Positions 51,105 through 60,710 are shown, numbered from the stretch's first letter. The stretch is 64,000 nt of DNA from Comamonadaceae bacterium UBA4962 (GCA_002397315.1 DHAE01000011.1:3616-67615), one strand, 5' to 3'. Numbers and translations: made by a program. Notes: generated by a model from the letters alone, not told the origin.

Positions 51105-52421
51105 ATGAAGCTCTTTCCGAATGGCCACGCCACCCATCCGCAATGGCGCATGGCCGCCGCGCTGGTGCTGGCGCAGCTGCGCGCGCAGATGGCCTTGCCG
51201 CACTATGCGGCGGCCCCCGCGCTGGGGCTGGTCTACATCACCGATCATTTCGCCGACGAGGCCGAGCCGCTGCTCGATTTCCTCTCCGCCGAGCTGCCCG
51301 AGGTGACCGACTGGAGCGGCACGGTGGGCGTGGGGGTGGCCGCCAACAATGCGGAGTATTTCGACGAGCCGGCACTGTCCGTGATGCTGCTGGACCTGCC
51401 CGCAGACCGGTTCCGCGTGTTCTCCGGCGTGGCGCCGCTGTCGCGCGGCGGCGCGGCGGGCGGCGGTTTCGTGCCGCACACCGCGCTGGTGCATGCCGAC
51501 GGCGACACGCCGGACCTCGCGGAACTGATCGCCGAGATGTCCGACCGCACGGAGTCGGGCTACCTGTTCGGCGGCATCGCGGCGAGCCGCGGGCGCAGCG
51601 TGCAGTTCGCGGTGGGTGGCGACGGTAACATCGCGGGGCAGGGTGCCGCGCGCGGCGTGTTCGGCGGCGGTCTCTCGGGGGTGGCGTTCAGCCGCGACGT
51701 GGGCATGCTGTCGCGCGTGACGCAGGGCTGCCAGCCGGTGGCGCCGTTCGCGCGGATCACGCGCGCGCAGGAGAACGTGGTGCTCGAACTCGACGGCGAG
51801 CCCGCGCTCGACGTGCTGCTGCGCACGCTCGGCATCACGCTGGAGGGCGATCCGCAGCCCGCGCTGCAGGCGCTGCGCGCCACGCTGGCAGGCCTGGTGG
51901 ACGAGGGCGTGCAGCCCACGGGGCGCACGGGCCACTTCGGGACGGACGTGCGCGTGCGCCACCTCATCGGTCTCGATCCGATGCGCCAGGGCGTGGCGCT
52001 CGCCGACAAGGTGGAGGAGGGCATGCAGCTCGCGTTCTGCCAGCGCCACGCGGCGGCCGCGCGCGCCGACCTGATGCGCATCTGCGCGGAGATCCGCGAG
52101 GAGCTGGCCCCCGAGGCGGAGCCGGCCGCGCCGCCGCCGCTGGCCGGCAGCGAGCGCGCGGCGCTCATGCAGGCCCTGGCGCATGCCACCGACGGCATGC
52201 CCGAGCGCACGATCGCGGGCGCGATCTACGTGAGCTGCTCGGGCCGGGGCGGCCCGCATTTCGGCGGGCCCGGGGCCGAGCTGCAGATCGTGCGGCACGC
52301 CCTGGGCGACGTGCCGCTGGTGGGGTTCTTCGCCGGCGGCGAGATCGCCCACCACCGGCTCTACGGCTACACGGGCGTGCTCACCGTGTTCACCGGCGAC
52401 GGCCTGCCCGCCAGCCTCTGA
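51105..52421 (+). CDS. FIST-domain sensory protein
   Basis: The 438-residue product has FIST N (about 20-220) and FIST C (about 225-400) domains. Marks are LGLVYITDHFADEAEPLLDF, GYLFGGIAASRG, GVFGGGLSGVAF and the late GFFAGGEIAHHRLYGYTGVL. FIST domains are thought to sense small ligands such as amino acids and usually occur next to signalling domains; here the protein stands alone. It starts 55 nt after phaM on the same strand and ends 12 nt before the convergent dehydrogenase gene. Confidence 0.85.
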   Translation: MKLFPNGHATHPQWRMAAALVLAQLRAQMALPHYAAAPALGLVYITDHFADEAEPLLDFLSAELPEVTDWSGTVGVGVAANNAEYFDEPALSVMLLDLPADRFRVFSGVAPLSRGGAAGGGFVPHTALVHADGDTPDLAELIAEMSDRTESGYLFGGIAASRGRSVQFAVGGDGNIAGQGAARGVFGGGLSGVAFSRDVGMLSRVTQGCQPVAPFARITRAQENVVLELDGEPALDVLLRTLGITLEGDPQPALQALRATLAGLVDEGVQPTGRTGHFGTDVRVRHLIGLDPMRQGVALADKVEEGMQLAFCQRHAAAARADLMRICAEIREELAPEAEPAAPPPLAGSERAALMQALAHATDGMPERTIAGAIYVSCSGRGGPHFGGPGAELQIVRHALGDVPLVGFFAGGEIAHHRLYGYTGVLTVFTGDGLPASL

Positions 52422-52433
52422 CCCGCGGGACCG

Positions 52434-53753
52434 TCAGGCCAGCGCCGGCACCGCGGCACGGCCGCGCGGCATGCCGGTGAACGCGAAGTCGACTTCGGGC
52501 ACGAGGCCGCTCACGATGTCGGCGATCGCCCGGCCGGAGCCGCAGGCATGCGTCCAGCCGAGCGTGCCGTGGCCGGTGTTGAGGAACAGGTTGGGCAGCT
52601 TGGTGCGGCCGATCAGCGGCACATTGCTCGGCGTCGCGGGGCGCAGGCCGGACCAGAACTGCGCCTGCGCGGTGTCGCCCGCGCCGGGAAAGAGCTGCTC
52701 CACGCGCCGCACGATGGCCTCGCAGCGCACCGGGTTCAGGTCGCGCCCGTAGCCGTTCAGTTCGGCCGTGCCGGCGACGCGCATCACGTCGCGCGCCGGC
52801 TGGCCATCCTGCGCCGGGCGCGTGTAACGCGAGAACACCAGCTTGTATTCGTCGTCGGTCAGGCTCACCTCGTAGGCCGCGGCGGGGTCGCGCACCGGGA
52901 TCGTGGCCGAGTAGCCCTTGGCCGGATAGATCGGCAGGCGCAGGCCGAGCGGCTGCGCCAGCAGCGGGCTGAACGAGCCCATGGCGAGCACGTAGGCGTC
53001 GCTGCGCACGCGCTCGTAGCGGCCCTCCTCGTCGGTGATCTCGACATGGTCGATGGCGCCGCCCGCGGTGCGCAGCGCGGTGACGTGGCAGCCCATGCGG
53101 AAGCGCACGCCGGCCGCCTCGGCGACGTGCGCCAGCGCGCGCGTGAAGGCGTTGGCGTCGCCCGATTCGTCCTCGGCCGTATAGGTGGCGCCGGCCAGCC
53201 GGTGGCGGATGGCGGCCAGCGCCGGTTCCAGCCGCACGGCCTCGTCGGCGCCGACCACGCGGCGCTCGCAGCCGAGCGCGCGCATCTGCTCTGCGGGCGC
53301 GAGGGCGGCGTCGAACTCCTTCCGGCTGGTGTAGAAGTGCAGGATGCCCTGCGTGCGCTGGTCGTACTGCAGGCCCGTGTCGCGGCGCAGCTGCTGCAGC
53401 GTGGCGCGGCTGTAGGTGCCCAGTCGCACGATCTGCTCGATGTTGTGGCGCGTGCGGGCCGGCGTGCATTCGCGCAGGAACTGCAGGCCCCAGAGCCATT
53501 GGCGCGCATCCGCGCGCAGGCGGAACAGCAGCGGGGCATCTTCCTTGCCCAGCCACTGCAGCAGTTTCAGCGGGGCGCCGGGGTTGGCCCAGGGTTCGGC
53601 GTGGCTCACCGAGATCTGCCCGCCGTTGGCGAAGCTGGTTTCCGCGCCGGGCGTGGCCTGGCGGTCGATGACGGTCACTTCGTGGCCGAGCTGGCGCAGG
53701 AAATGGGCGGAGGTGGTGCCGAGCAGGCCGGCGCCGAGGACGGTAACGCGCAT
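52434..53753 (-). CDS. FAD-dependent D-amino acid dehydrogenase
   Basis: This 439-residue flavoprotein of the DAO family resembles DadA. It has the N-terminal dinucleotide motif VTVLGAGLLGTTSAHFLRQL, GAETSFANGGQISVSHAEPW, and a C-terminal GLRPATPSNVPLIGRTKLPN followed by TGHGTLGWTHACGSG. DadA enzymes deaminate D-amino acids to keto acids plus ammonia. The tandem glycine riboswitch upstream suggests that glycine is an inducer or substrate, so glycine oxidation is a plausible activity. The start at 53753 is the first ATG that gives the FAD motif at the usual place. Confidence 0.88.
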   Translation of the reverse strand: MRVTVLGAGLLGTTSAHFLRQLGHEVTVIDRQATPGAETSFANGGQISVSHAEPWANPGAPLKLLQWLGKEDAPLLFRLRADARQWLWGLQFLRECTPARTRHNIEQIVRLGTYSRATLQQLRRDTGLQYDQRTQGILHFYTSRKEFDAALAPAEQMRALGCERRVVGADEAVRLEPALAAIRHRLAGATYTAEDESGDANAFTRALAHVAEAAGVRFRMGCHVTALRTAGGAIDHVEITDEEGRYERVRSDAYVLAMGSFSPLLAQPLGLRLPIYPAKGYSATIPVRDPAAAYEVSLTDDEYKLVFSRYTRPAQDGQPARDVMRVAGTAELNGYGRDLNPVRCEAIVRRVEQLFPGAGDTAQAQFWSGLRPATPSNVPLIGRTKLPNLFLNTGHGTLGWTHACGSGRAIADIVSGLVPEVDFAFTGMPRGRAAVPALA

Positions 53754-53944
53754 GGTTCAGATGCCTTTCCATGCGGGCCGGATCGCGGCGGCAGGAACAC
53801 GCCGCGCGGCGATGCCGCGAGGCTCCCATGCCGCGGGCAGGCCCGCATCGGGGGGCCGGGCTCTGCGGCGTCGGGGTGCTGTGGTGCGTGCCATCGGAGG
53901 GCGGACAGCAACCTGCGGCCGCAAGGCCTGGCTGCCGCTCCCCC

Positions 53945-54132
53945 TGTCCTCGGTACCTGAGAGATTCACCCTGCGCGACCGCCGCGCGGGGTTTGCTCCT
54001 TCGGTGCGCCACGTGGCGTGGCGGCTCTCCAGACGGCTGTGTGGTGGTGCAGTACGGGACCTGAGCGTGTATGGGAGTTTGCGCCTTCGGTGGAACGCCG
54101 GTGGTGCCGGCCGTTCGCTCTCCTGCGGGGCG
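53945..54132 (-). promoter_or_regulatory. Tandem glycine riboswitch
   Basis: On the reverse strand two glycine aptamers lie in series. Aptamer I (about 54132-54055) has CAGGAGAGCG, ACCGAAGGCGCAAACT and GCTCAGGTCCCG. Aptamer II (about 54045-53945) has TCTGGAGAGCC, ACCGAAGGAGCAAACC and AATCTCTCAGGTACCGAGGA. The pattern GGAGAG ... ACCGAAGG-GCAAAC ... CTCAGGT is the glycine riboswitch consensus. A leader of about 190 nt separates it from the dehydrogenase start, leaving room for an expression platform. I do not see a clear terminator in that leader. Confidence 0.92.
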
Positions 54133-54195
54133 GATCGTAACAGCGAAGCCGCGCGGCGCAAAGCGAAAGCGCTCGGGCGCCGCGGCGGCGCGCCG

Positions 54196-55434
54196 TCAGC
54201 CGGCGGCGGGGAAGACGGCTTCGCCCAGGTTCAGCATCAGCCGGTTGGCCCAGGCGAACAGCGCAGCAGCGTGCAGCGCGTCGAGGATTTCGAGGTCCGA
54301 CAGGCCCGCGGCGCGCAGCGGGGCCAGGTGCTGCGGGCCGAAGCCGCCGGGCGTGCGCGTGAGCGCGGCGCTGGCCTGCACGATGGCGCGCTCGCGCGGG
54401 TTCGTGCCGGCGGTGTCGGGGTCCTCGAAGATCTGCGCCATCACGTCGTTGCGCTTGGCCAGTTGCTCGAAACGCTGCGCGTGCACCGAGGCGCAGTACA
54501 CGCAGCCGTTCACGCGCGACACCACCGTGCTGGCCACCTCGCGTTCCGCGCGGTTCAGGCCGCCGGGCGCGTACATGATCGCGTTGAAGGCCTGCGAGCG
54601 CTCGGAGAGCACCTGGGGCTGGTGCACCAGCAGCAGGTAGAAGTCGGACGTGCGGGCCTTGGGGTGGCTGAGGTCGAGCACCGCCTGCTGCTCCGCGCTG
54701 GCCTGCTGCGGATCGACCACGGGCAGCCAGGACTTCCAGTCCAGCGTCTCGCTCGTGTAGCCCGCCACGCGCAGGGGCTGGCCGGGCGGGGGCAGGTTAG
54801 CGGGATGAATGAAGGGCGCGTCGCTGGCGAACGGCGCGGACGTCGACGTGCCCGGATCGCCGCTCGCTTCGGGGGCGTGCAGGGCATCGAGGGCGGCCAC
54901 GCCCGCCACCACGCGCAGCTGGTAGGTCACGAAGCCCACGAGCTGCGCGATGAGCACGGCGTCCGGCGTGGAGAGGCCCGCGGCCGGCAGCGCGAGCAGG
55001 GCATCGCGGTCGCTGCGTGCGGGCTCGAGCGCCAGCGTGCGCGCGAAGCGCACGGCGGCCTGCAGGCGCGGCTCTGCATCGCCGAAGCCCGGGATGCCGG
55101 CCACGTCGCTGGTTTCGCCGGTATCGTCCAGCAGGGCCTGCAGCGCGGGCGGCACGGGTGCGCCGGCCGTTTCCAGGCGGGCGCGGTAGTGCGCGGCCAG
55201 GGCCGGCACGCCGCTCACGCGCGCCACGTCGTGCGCGATCGCCAGCCGCTCGGCCGGGGTGAAGGCGCCGGGCAGCGTGCCGGCGAAGAGCGCTTCCTCG
55301 CAGGCCTGCGTGGCCGTGGCGACCTTGTCGCGCGCGTGGCGCACCGCATAGGCGGAGCGGCCCGGCGCCAGGCCGGCGGCCTGGTCGATGGTGTCGTGGG
55401 ATGGCGTGGGGGCGGTGGTGCTCGGCGTGGTCAT
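54196..55434 (-). CDS. CMD / alkylhydroperoxidase-like fusion protein
   Basis: The 412-residue product appears to join two AhpD/carboxymuconolactone decarboxylase-like domains. The N-terminal half (about 1-190, FTPAERLAIAHDVARVSGVP) lacks a CxxC pair. The C-terminal half has the redox motif CVYCASVH (C-x2-C-x3-H) in VVSRVNGCVYCASVHAQRFE. In other bacteria these two halves occur as neighbouring genes. The active half should reduce peroxides. It starts at 55434, 70 nt after the flavin monooxygenase gene on the same strand. Confidence 0.8.
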   Translation of the reverse strand: MTTPSTTAPTPSHDTIDQAAGLAPGRSAYAVRHARDKVATATQACEEALFAGTLPGAFTPAERLAIAHDVARVSGVPALAAHYRARLETAGAPVPPALQALLDDTGETSDVAGIPGFGDAEPRLQAAVRFARTLALEPARSDRDALLALPAAGLSTPDAVLIAQLVGFVTYQLRVVAGVAALDALHAPEASGDPGTSTSAPFASDAPFIHPANLPPPGQPLRVAGYTSETLDWKSWLPVVDPQQASAEQQAVLDLSHPKARTSDFYLLLVHQPQVLSERSQAFNAIMYAPGGLNRAEREVASTVVSRVNGCVYCASVHAQRFEQLAKRNDVMAQIFEDPDTAGTNPRERAIVQASAALTRTPGGFGPQHLAPLRAAGLSDLEILDALHAAALFAWANRLMLNLGEAVFPAAG

Positions 55435-55504
55435 GTCGTGGGAGAGGGGAATGCGGTGGGTGGGGAAGGCACCGCGCTCGCGGTGCCGCGTCGGGCCCCC
55501 CGTG

Positions 55505-57040
55505 TCAGCGGACGGGGGCGGCGGTGGAGCCAGAAGGCGCTGGCGCGCAGGAGGAGGGCGCAACCGTGGCAGGAGGTGCGATGACGCGCCGCGCGGTGTC
55601 CGCGGGCGTCCACTCGTCGCCCAGCAGCTCGGGCTCGGCATAGGCCTGCAGCGCCGCGAAGTGGTGCTCCACGTCCTCGCGGTAGAACAGGCCCGCGAGC
55701 CCGCCGGCCAGGCGCCGTGCGCCGTCGCTGATGGCGGGAATGTCGCCCGAGATGGTGCCGTGCGAGAGCGCGGCGGGGTAGCAGAAGCAGTGGATGCGGT
55801 CCAGGCCCGGGCAGTCGCCGGGCAGCTTCTCCTGGAACTCGAACAGCGGCCCCAGGTCCGGCGAATCGCGCAGTTCCGCGTCTTCCTCGCCGGGCGGCGG
55901 GGTGTAGCGCGCGGCCCAGGTGCGCACGTGCGGCGCGATGGCGGTGAATTCGGGCTTTTGCTGCCAGTCGATCGCGAAGCCGGTGGAGAGGATCAGGAAG
56001 TCGAACGCGAAGGTGCCGCGCGCGGTGTCCACGTGCAGCGCCCCGGGGGTGTCGTGCACGCGCTGCACGGCGCAGCCGAAGTGGAAGAAGGCATTCGGAT
56101 GCCGCGACACGCGCAGCGTGCTGCCGTGCGGCGGCGGCACCTGCTGGGCGCCGATGTAGTGGCGCAGCCGCCATTTCCAGGCGTCGGGCAGCAGGGAGTG
56201 GCCGTGCACGAGGCCGGGCACGCCGGAGCCCTTGGACTTGTTGATGCGCGGCATCTCGGCGCGGCGCGCGATCAGGTCCACGCTGGCCGCGCCGTTCTCG
56301 AGCGCGGTGGCGGCGCTGTCCATGGCGGACGATCCCATGCCGATCACTCCCACGCGCCGATCGCGCAGCGTGCGGTAGTCGAGCACGTCGGACGAGTGCG
56401 TCCAGCGCGTGCGCGGCACGCCCTCCATGAAGGCCGGGATCTGCGGGCCGCCGAGGCCGTCGCGGCCGGTCGCCAGCACCACGCGGCGCGCGAACCAGGT
56501 CGTGGCGGTGTCGGCGCCTTCGGTGCGCACGTCCACCTCGACCAGCCCGTCACCGCGCGGGCGCAGCGCGACCGCGGCATGGCCGTTGCGCACGTCGGCC
56601 TGCGTCACGCGGCGGTACCAGCGCAGGTAATCCATCCATTGCAGGCGCGGGATCTTGTCGAGCGCCGCCCAGGCATCGCCCCCCCACTGCGCCTCGAACC
56701 ACGCGCGGAAGGTGAGCGACGGCACGCCCAGCGCCGGGCCCGTGAGTTCCTTGGGCGAGCGCAGCGTCTCCATGCGCGCCGTCGTGGCCCAGGGGCCTTC
56801 GTGGTCCAGCGGCGCACGGTCCAGCAGCACCGCCGCGATGCCCTGCTGCGCCAGCGCCATGCTGGCGGCCAGGCCCGCCTGGCCCGCGCCGATGATGAGC
56901 ACGTCCACCACCGGCCGCCCGCCGTGCATGCGCTGCGGCAGCCACGGCTTCGCGCGCCAGTGGAGGGTCAGCAGATCGTGCTGCAGCCGTTGTTCCAGCG
57001 CGGCCAGCCCGGCCGCACCCAGAGGAGAAGAAAGAGCCAT
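55505..57040 (-). CDS. Flavin-containing monooxygenase-like oxidoreductase
   Basis: This 511-residue FAD/NAD(P)-dependent oxidoreductase has the FAD motif VLIIGAGQAGLAASMALAQQ near residue 50 and the NADPH motif RVGVIGMGSSAMDSA near 240; FLILSTGF is near 345. It resembles flavin monooxygenases (YdhS/CzcO type). ATG at 57040 is preferred over a GTG at 57064. Genes of this type often accompany the CMD/alkylhydroperoxidase pair seen next. The substrate is unknown. The 57041-57222 spacer holds nothing I can support. Confidence 0.83.
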   Translation of the reverse strand: MALSSPLGAAGLAALEQRLQHDLLTLHWRAKPWLPQRMHGGRPVVDVLIIGAGQAGLAASMALAQQGIAAVLLDRAPLDHEGPWATTARMETLRSPKELTGPALGVPSLTFRAWFEAQWGGDAWAALDKIPRLQWMDYLRWYRRVTQADVRNGHAAVALRPRGDGLVEVDVRTEGADTATTWFARRVVLATGRDGLGGPQIPAFMEGVPRTRWTHSSDVLDYRTLRDRRVGVIGMGSSAMDSAATALENGAASVDLIARRAEMPRINKSKGSGVPGLVHGHSLLPDAWKWRLRHYIGAQQVPPPHGSTLRVSRHPNAFFHFGCAVQRVHDTPGALHVDTARGTFAFDFLILSTGFAIDWQQKPEFTAIAPHVRTWAARYTPPPGEEDAELRDSPDLGPLFEFQEKLPGDCPGLDRIHCFCYPAALSHGTISGDIPAISDGARRLAGGLAGLFYREDVEHHFAALQAYAEPELLGDEWTPADTARRVIAPPATVAPSSCAPAPSGSTAAPVR

Positions 57041-57222
57041 GGGAAAGATTGTTGCAGGAGGCACAGAGGCGTTGAGGCCGTGCGATGGAATGCGATGACA
57101 ATGAAAGCGCGCTTCGTCACTGCGTATGAAACCGGCGCGGCCCCATGCCAGCGACCCCCGCGGAACTGGCTTTGCCAGGCCGCAGGGGGGAGCGGCGCAA
57201 GCCGCTCAGGGGGTTGATGGCG

Positions 57223-58242
57223 CTAGTCCACGCTGATCTTCGCGTCCTTCACGACCTGCGCCCATTTCGCGCGGTCCTGGTGCACCGTGCGGGCGAACTG
57301 CTCCGGCGTCTCGATGCGCACCGTGTTGCCCTGCGATTCGAAGCGCTGGCGCACGTCGGGCTGCTCCAGCACCTCGCGCAGGGCGGTGTTCAGCTTGTGC
57401 ACGATGGCCGGGTCCGTGCCCTTGGGCGCGAAGATGCCGAACCAGATCGAGCTGTCGAAGCCCTGGGTGCCGGGCAGGCCGCTCGCGGCGATCGGAGGCA
57501 CCTCCTTCACCGCGGCCACCGGCTTGGCGGTGGTCACGCCCAGCAGGCGCACCTTGCCGGCCTTGTAGTGCGGCAGCACGGTCTGCACCTGATTCATGAT
57601 GCAGCAGGTCTCGCCGCGCACCACCGACGTGATGGCCTCCGGGCCGCCCTTGTAGGGCACGTGCACCATGTTCAGGCCCAGGCGCGCGTTGAACTCGGCG
57701 AACGCCATGTGCGTGCCGGCGCCGTTGCCGGTCGAGGCGTAGTTGTACTTGCCCGGGTTCGCCTTCACGATCTCGACGAATTCCTTCAGCGTCTTCGCGT
57801 CGATCACGTTCGGGTTGATGGTGAGCACGTTCGAGACGTCGATGAGCGTGCCCACGGGCACGAAGTCGGCTTCGACGTCGAACGGCAGCTTCTTGTAGAG
57901 CGCGGCGTTGCTGCCGTGCGTGGCCGCGGTGCCGAAGGCGAGGGTGTAGCCGTCGGGCTTGGCGCGGGCCACGTACTCGCTGGCGATGTTGCCGGCCGCG
58001 CCGGACTTGTAGTCGATGATGACCGGCTGGCCCAGCTTCTGGCTCAGGGGCTCCTGCACGGAGCGCGCCACCACGTCCACGCCCGAGCCGGCCGGGAAGC
58101 CCATGATCAGCGTGACGGGCTGGCGCGGCCAGTCGGCGGCGCCGTGCGGGTCCGCCGCCAGGGCGGGAGAAGAAGCGGTCCAGGCCGCGGCGGCGAGCGC
58201 GGCGGCACCCAGCCAGGAGAAGGAGTCGGAGAAACGGCGCAT
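57223..58242 (-). CDS. Bug-family tripartite tricarboxylate receptor
   Basis: This 339-residue periplasmic solute-binding protein has a signal peptide (FSWLGAAALAAAAWTASSPA, then LAADPHG). Family marks include RQPVTLIMGFPAGSGVDVVA, QKLGQPVIIDYKSGAAGNIA, KPDGYTLAFGTAATHG and NMVHVPYKGGPEAITSVVRG. Bug receptors are very abundant in Burkholderiales and usually bind organic acids. No TctAB permease genes are nearby. ATG at 58242 gives the normal signal peptide. Confidence 0.92.
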   Translation of the reverse strand: MRRFSDSFSWLGAAALAAAAWTASSPALAADPHGAADWPRQPVTLIMGFPAGSGVDVVARSVQEPLSQKLGQPVIIDYKSGAAGNIASEYVARAKPDGYTLAFGTAATHGSNAALYKKLPFDVEADFVPVGTLIDVSNVLTINPNVIDAKTLKEFVEIVKANPGKYNYASTGNGAGTHMAFAEFNARLGLNMVHVPYKGGPEAITSVVRGETCCIMNQVQTVLPHYKAGKVRLLGVTTAKPVAAVKEVPPIAASGLPGTQGFDSSIWFGIFAPKGTDPAIVHKLNTALREVLEQPDVRQRFESQGNTVRIETPEQFARTVHQDRAKWAQVVKDAKISVD

Positions 58243-58377
58243 GCGTAGGGTCCCAGGGAAGAACAGGGTCCCCGCCCGGACAGGGCCGCCCGGGCGGGGC
58301 GATCCTGTCTCAAGCAAGGAATACGCCATTGTGGGCAAGGCTTCATGTCTGCTTGCCTATATGGTTATGGGGTCCGC

Positions 58378-58806
58378 TCAATAGCGGTAGGGGTCGTTCG
58401 GGCGGCGGTCGTGGCGGTTCGGCACGCCGTCGCCGTCGCGGTCCCAGCCGCCGCGGCGCATCTCCCAGCGGTTGCCGTTCTGCTGCCAGCCGGGTTGCCG
58501 GTAGACGTAGCCCGGCCGTGCGCGCAGCCAGTGGCCCGGCACCCAGACGTGGCCGTGGCCGCGCCATTCCCAGTGGCCCTGTTCCCACACCATGTCGCGG
58601 CGCGGATGCGGCACGCGTTCGTGGCGCGGCGGGGGCGGGGGCGACCAGCGCTGCACCGCCATCGGCGGGGCGGGGACGTATTGCGGACCGGATTGCACGA
58701 TCACCGTGGCGCTGGTGGCGGCCTGCGCGGTGGCGGTCACCGCGCCCATGGACGCGGCCAGCGCGAGCGAGGCGGCGGAGAGGGAAAGGGCCTTGCGGGT
58801 GGTCAT
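58378..58806 (-). CDS. YXWGXW-type exported protein with calcium-binding-like tail
   Basis: This 142-residue exported protein has a signal peptide (LSLSAASLALAASMGAVTAT). Two tryptophan-rich repeats follow (VWEQGHWEWRGHGHVWVPGH, then WLRARPGYVYRQPGWQQNG), as in YXWGXW repeat proteins. The tail DRDGDGVPNRHDRRPNDPYRY has a thrombospondin type 3-like acidic loop that may bind calcium. Function is unknown; periplasm or outer surface is likely. Confidence 0.78.
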   Translation of the reverse strand: MTTRKALSLSAASLALAASMGAVTATAQAATSATVIVQSGPQYVPAPPMAVQRWSPPPPPRHERVPHPRRDMVWEQGHWEWRGHGHVWVPGHWLRARPGYVYRQPGWQQNGNRWEMRRGGWDRDGDGVPNRHDRRPNDPYRY

Positions 58807-58960
58807 GTGAAGTCTCCTGGTAGCTGCGAGGGAGGCTCGTCTTCGAGCCCATGGAGACATGGTCGGGGACCCGCGTCAAGCCCATGTCGCTCCCGTGTCG
58901 CCGCCGTGCGAAGCTGTGTGTGCAGGTGTTTCGCACCGGTTGCCGCGGCCCCCGATGCCT

Positions 58961-59692
58961 TCAGCGCCGCATCGCCGTGAACGCCTCGAACTCCCAGCGG
59001 CGCATGGCCAGCAGCACCGTGTAGCCCTCGCGCTCGCCTTCGGGCATGCGCTGGTCGGCCAGGTGCTGCTGCGCGAAATCGTGCGCCACCCGCTGCAGCC
59101 GCTCCTGGAAGGCCGGCGCGAGGCTGCGGCCGATCGCGCCGTGCACCATCAGCACGCCCTCGCCGGGTCCGTCGAAGCCGCCCGCGAAATAGTCGAGCAG
59201 GGCATGGTCGCGGAAGTAGTGCATCACCGGGCCGTGCGCGCGCCAGCGGAAGGTCTTGGCGAGCTTGAGCCGGTAGCGGTTGAGCGGGCGCAGTTCGATG
59301 ATGCCGATGCGGTCGAGCTGCGCGAGGTATTTCACGCCTTCCGCGTCCGAGAGCCGGTAGGTGCCGAGGATCTGCTCCAGCGTCCACTGGCTCAGCACGC
59401 AGATCGCCATGAGCAGCAGCTTCTTGTCGGCCACCACGGCCCGCTCCTGCTCCAGCGAGAGCTGGTCGAGCAGCGGCTGGCTGTCGGCCACGCGGCGCGC
59501 GAGGTCCGCGAAATCCAGCCGCAGCGCGCGGCAGATGGCGTCGATGCGCGACAGCGGCATGTCGCCGCGCGCCAGCATGCGCTTGACGCTGGATTCGGCC
59601 ATGCCGAGGGCCTGCGCGAGGTCGGCATACGTCATGTGCGCGGCCTTGAGTTCCTTCTTCAGGGCAGCGACGAGGTCGGCGGTGGTGCTCAT
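58961..59692 (-). CDS. XRE-family transcriptional regulator
   Basis: This 243-residue protein has an N-terminal helix-turn-helix (MTYADLAQALGMAESSVKRM, about residues 18-60) and a larger C-terminal domain of unknown ligand (LLLMAICVLSQWTLEQILGT, FRWRAHGPVMHYFRDHALLD). It is divergent from the CREST-type hydrolase gene; the 139-bp spacer could hold a shared control site. Confidence 0.85.
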   Translation of the reverse strand: MSTTADLVAALKKELKAAHMTYADLAQALGMAESSVKRMLARGDMPLSRIDAICRALRLDFADLARRVADSQPLLDQLSLEQERAVVADKKLLLMAICVLSQWTLEQILGTYRLSDAEGVKYLAQLDRIGIIELRPLNRYRLKLAKTFRWRAHGPVMHYFRDHALLDYFAGGFDGPGEGVLMVHGAIGRSLAPAFQERLQRVAHDFAQQHLADQRMPEGEREGYTVLLAMRRWEFEAFTAMRR

Positions 59693-59831
59693 GGTATCGA
59701 TTATGGATACTGGAAGTGGCCGTTGGGAGGCCTGGTGGCATTGTGCGATGCTGGTGGAGGGGCGCGGCCCGAGACTGCCGCCAGGGCCCGCAGTTGCCGG
59801 CCCGGCCTTCCCCACCCACCTGCCGATCCCC

Positions 59832-60710
59832 ATGGAACACCTTCCCGACTCGCCCTCCCGCCTGCGTCCCTCCCGGCGCGAAGCCGCGCTCTGCGCCGCG
59901 CTGCTGGCCTGCCTGGTCCTGGCACTGGCGGGCCCCACCGTGCTGCCCGGGCCGCAGGCCCATGCCTATGCGGACCAGCGCTCGCTCTGGGGCCTGCCGC
60001 ACGCCATGGACGTGCTCACCAACCTGCCGTTCGCGCTGCTGGGGGGCTTCGGGCTGGCGCAGCTGGCCGCCCGTGTGCGGGAGGGGGCGCTGCGTGCGGC
60101 CACCGCCTGGGCCGCGGGCACGTTCTTCGCGGGGCTGCTGCTCACCGCGGCGGGCTCGGCGCTCTACCACTGGCAGCCGCACGGCATCACGCTGCTGGCC
60201 GACCGCGCGGGCATGCTCGTGGCCTTCGCCGGCATGCTGGCGCTCGCGGTGGACGAGCGCATCGGCGCGCGCGCCGCGGTGCTTGCCGCGTTGGCGGTGC
60301 TGGCCGGCGGCGGGGCGGCGCTGCGCACCTGGGGCATCACGGGCGACCAGTGGCCCTGGGCGGTGCTGCAGGGCGGCGGCATGCTGCTCCTGCTGGCACT
60401 GGCCACCGATGCGTGGCGGAGCCGCCGTGCCGGCCGCGCGCCGCTGCCGGGGCGCCTGGGCTTCCCGCTGGCCGCGGTGATCGGCTGGTACGCGCTCGCC
60501 AAGCTGCTGGAGGCGGGCGACGCGGCGGTGTTCGCGGCCACCGGGCACCTCGTGTCCGGCCACAGCCTCAAGCACCTGGCCGCGGCGATGGCGGCCTGGC
60601 CGGTGCTGTCGGCGCTGGCGCCCGGGCGCTATTTCGCGCGCTGCGAACGCGGCACGCGCTGGGGCCGCGGCCGCGAAGGCACAATGCCCGCCGGTACGAA
60701 GACGCGATGA
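59832..60710 (+). CDS. Ceramidase-like (CREST family) membrane hydrolase
   Basis: This 292-residue integral membrane protein has about seven hydrophobic segments. The conserved pattern of the CREST/alkaline ceramidase superfamily is visible: S109 and H113 (GSALYHWQP), D124 (LLADRAGM) and a late histidine pair (GHSLKHLAAAM near residue 255). The N-terminal YADQRSLWGLPHAMDVLTNL stretch is a family mark. Members hydrolyse amide bonds of lipids with zinc. It overlaps the MFS-acyltransferase gene by 4 nt, so lipid remodelling is a sensible joint role. Confidence 0.65.
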   Translation: MEHLPDSPSRLRPSRREAALCAALLACLVLALAGPTVLPGPQAHAYADQRSLWGLPHAMDVLTNLPFALLGGFGLAQLAARVREGALRAATAWAAGTFFAGLLLTAAGSALYHWQPHGITLLADRAGMLVAFAGMLALAVDERIGARAAVLAALAVLAGGGAALRTWGITGDQWPWAVLQGGGMLLLLALATDAWRSRRAGRAPLPGRLGFPLAAVIGWYALAKLLEAGDAAVFAATGHLVSGHSLKHLAAAMAAWPVLSALAPGRYFARCERGTRWGRGREGTMPAGTKTR

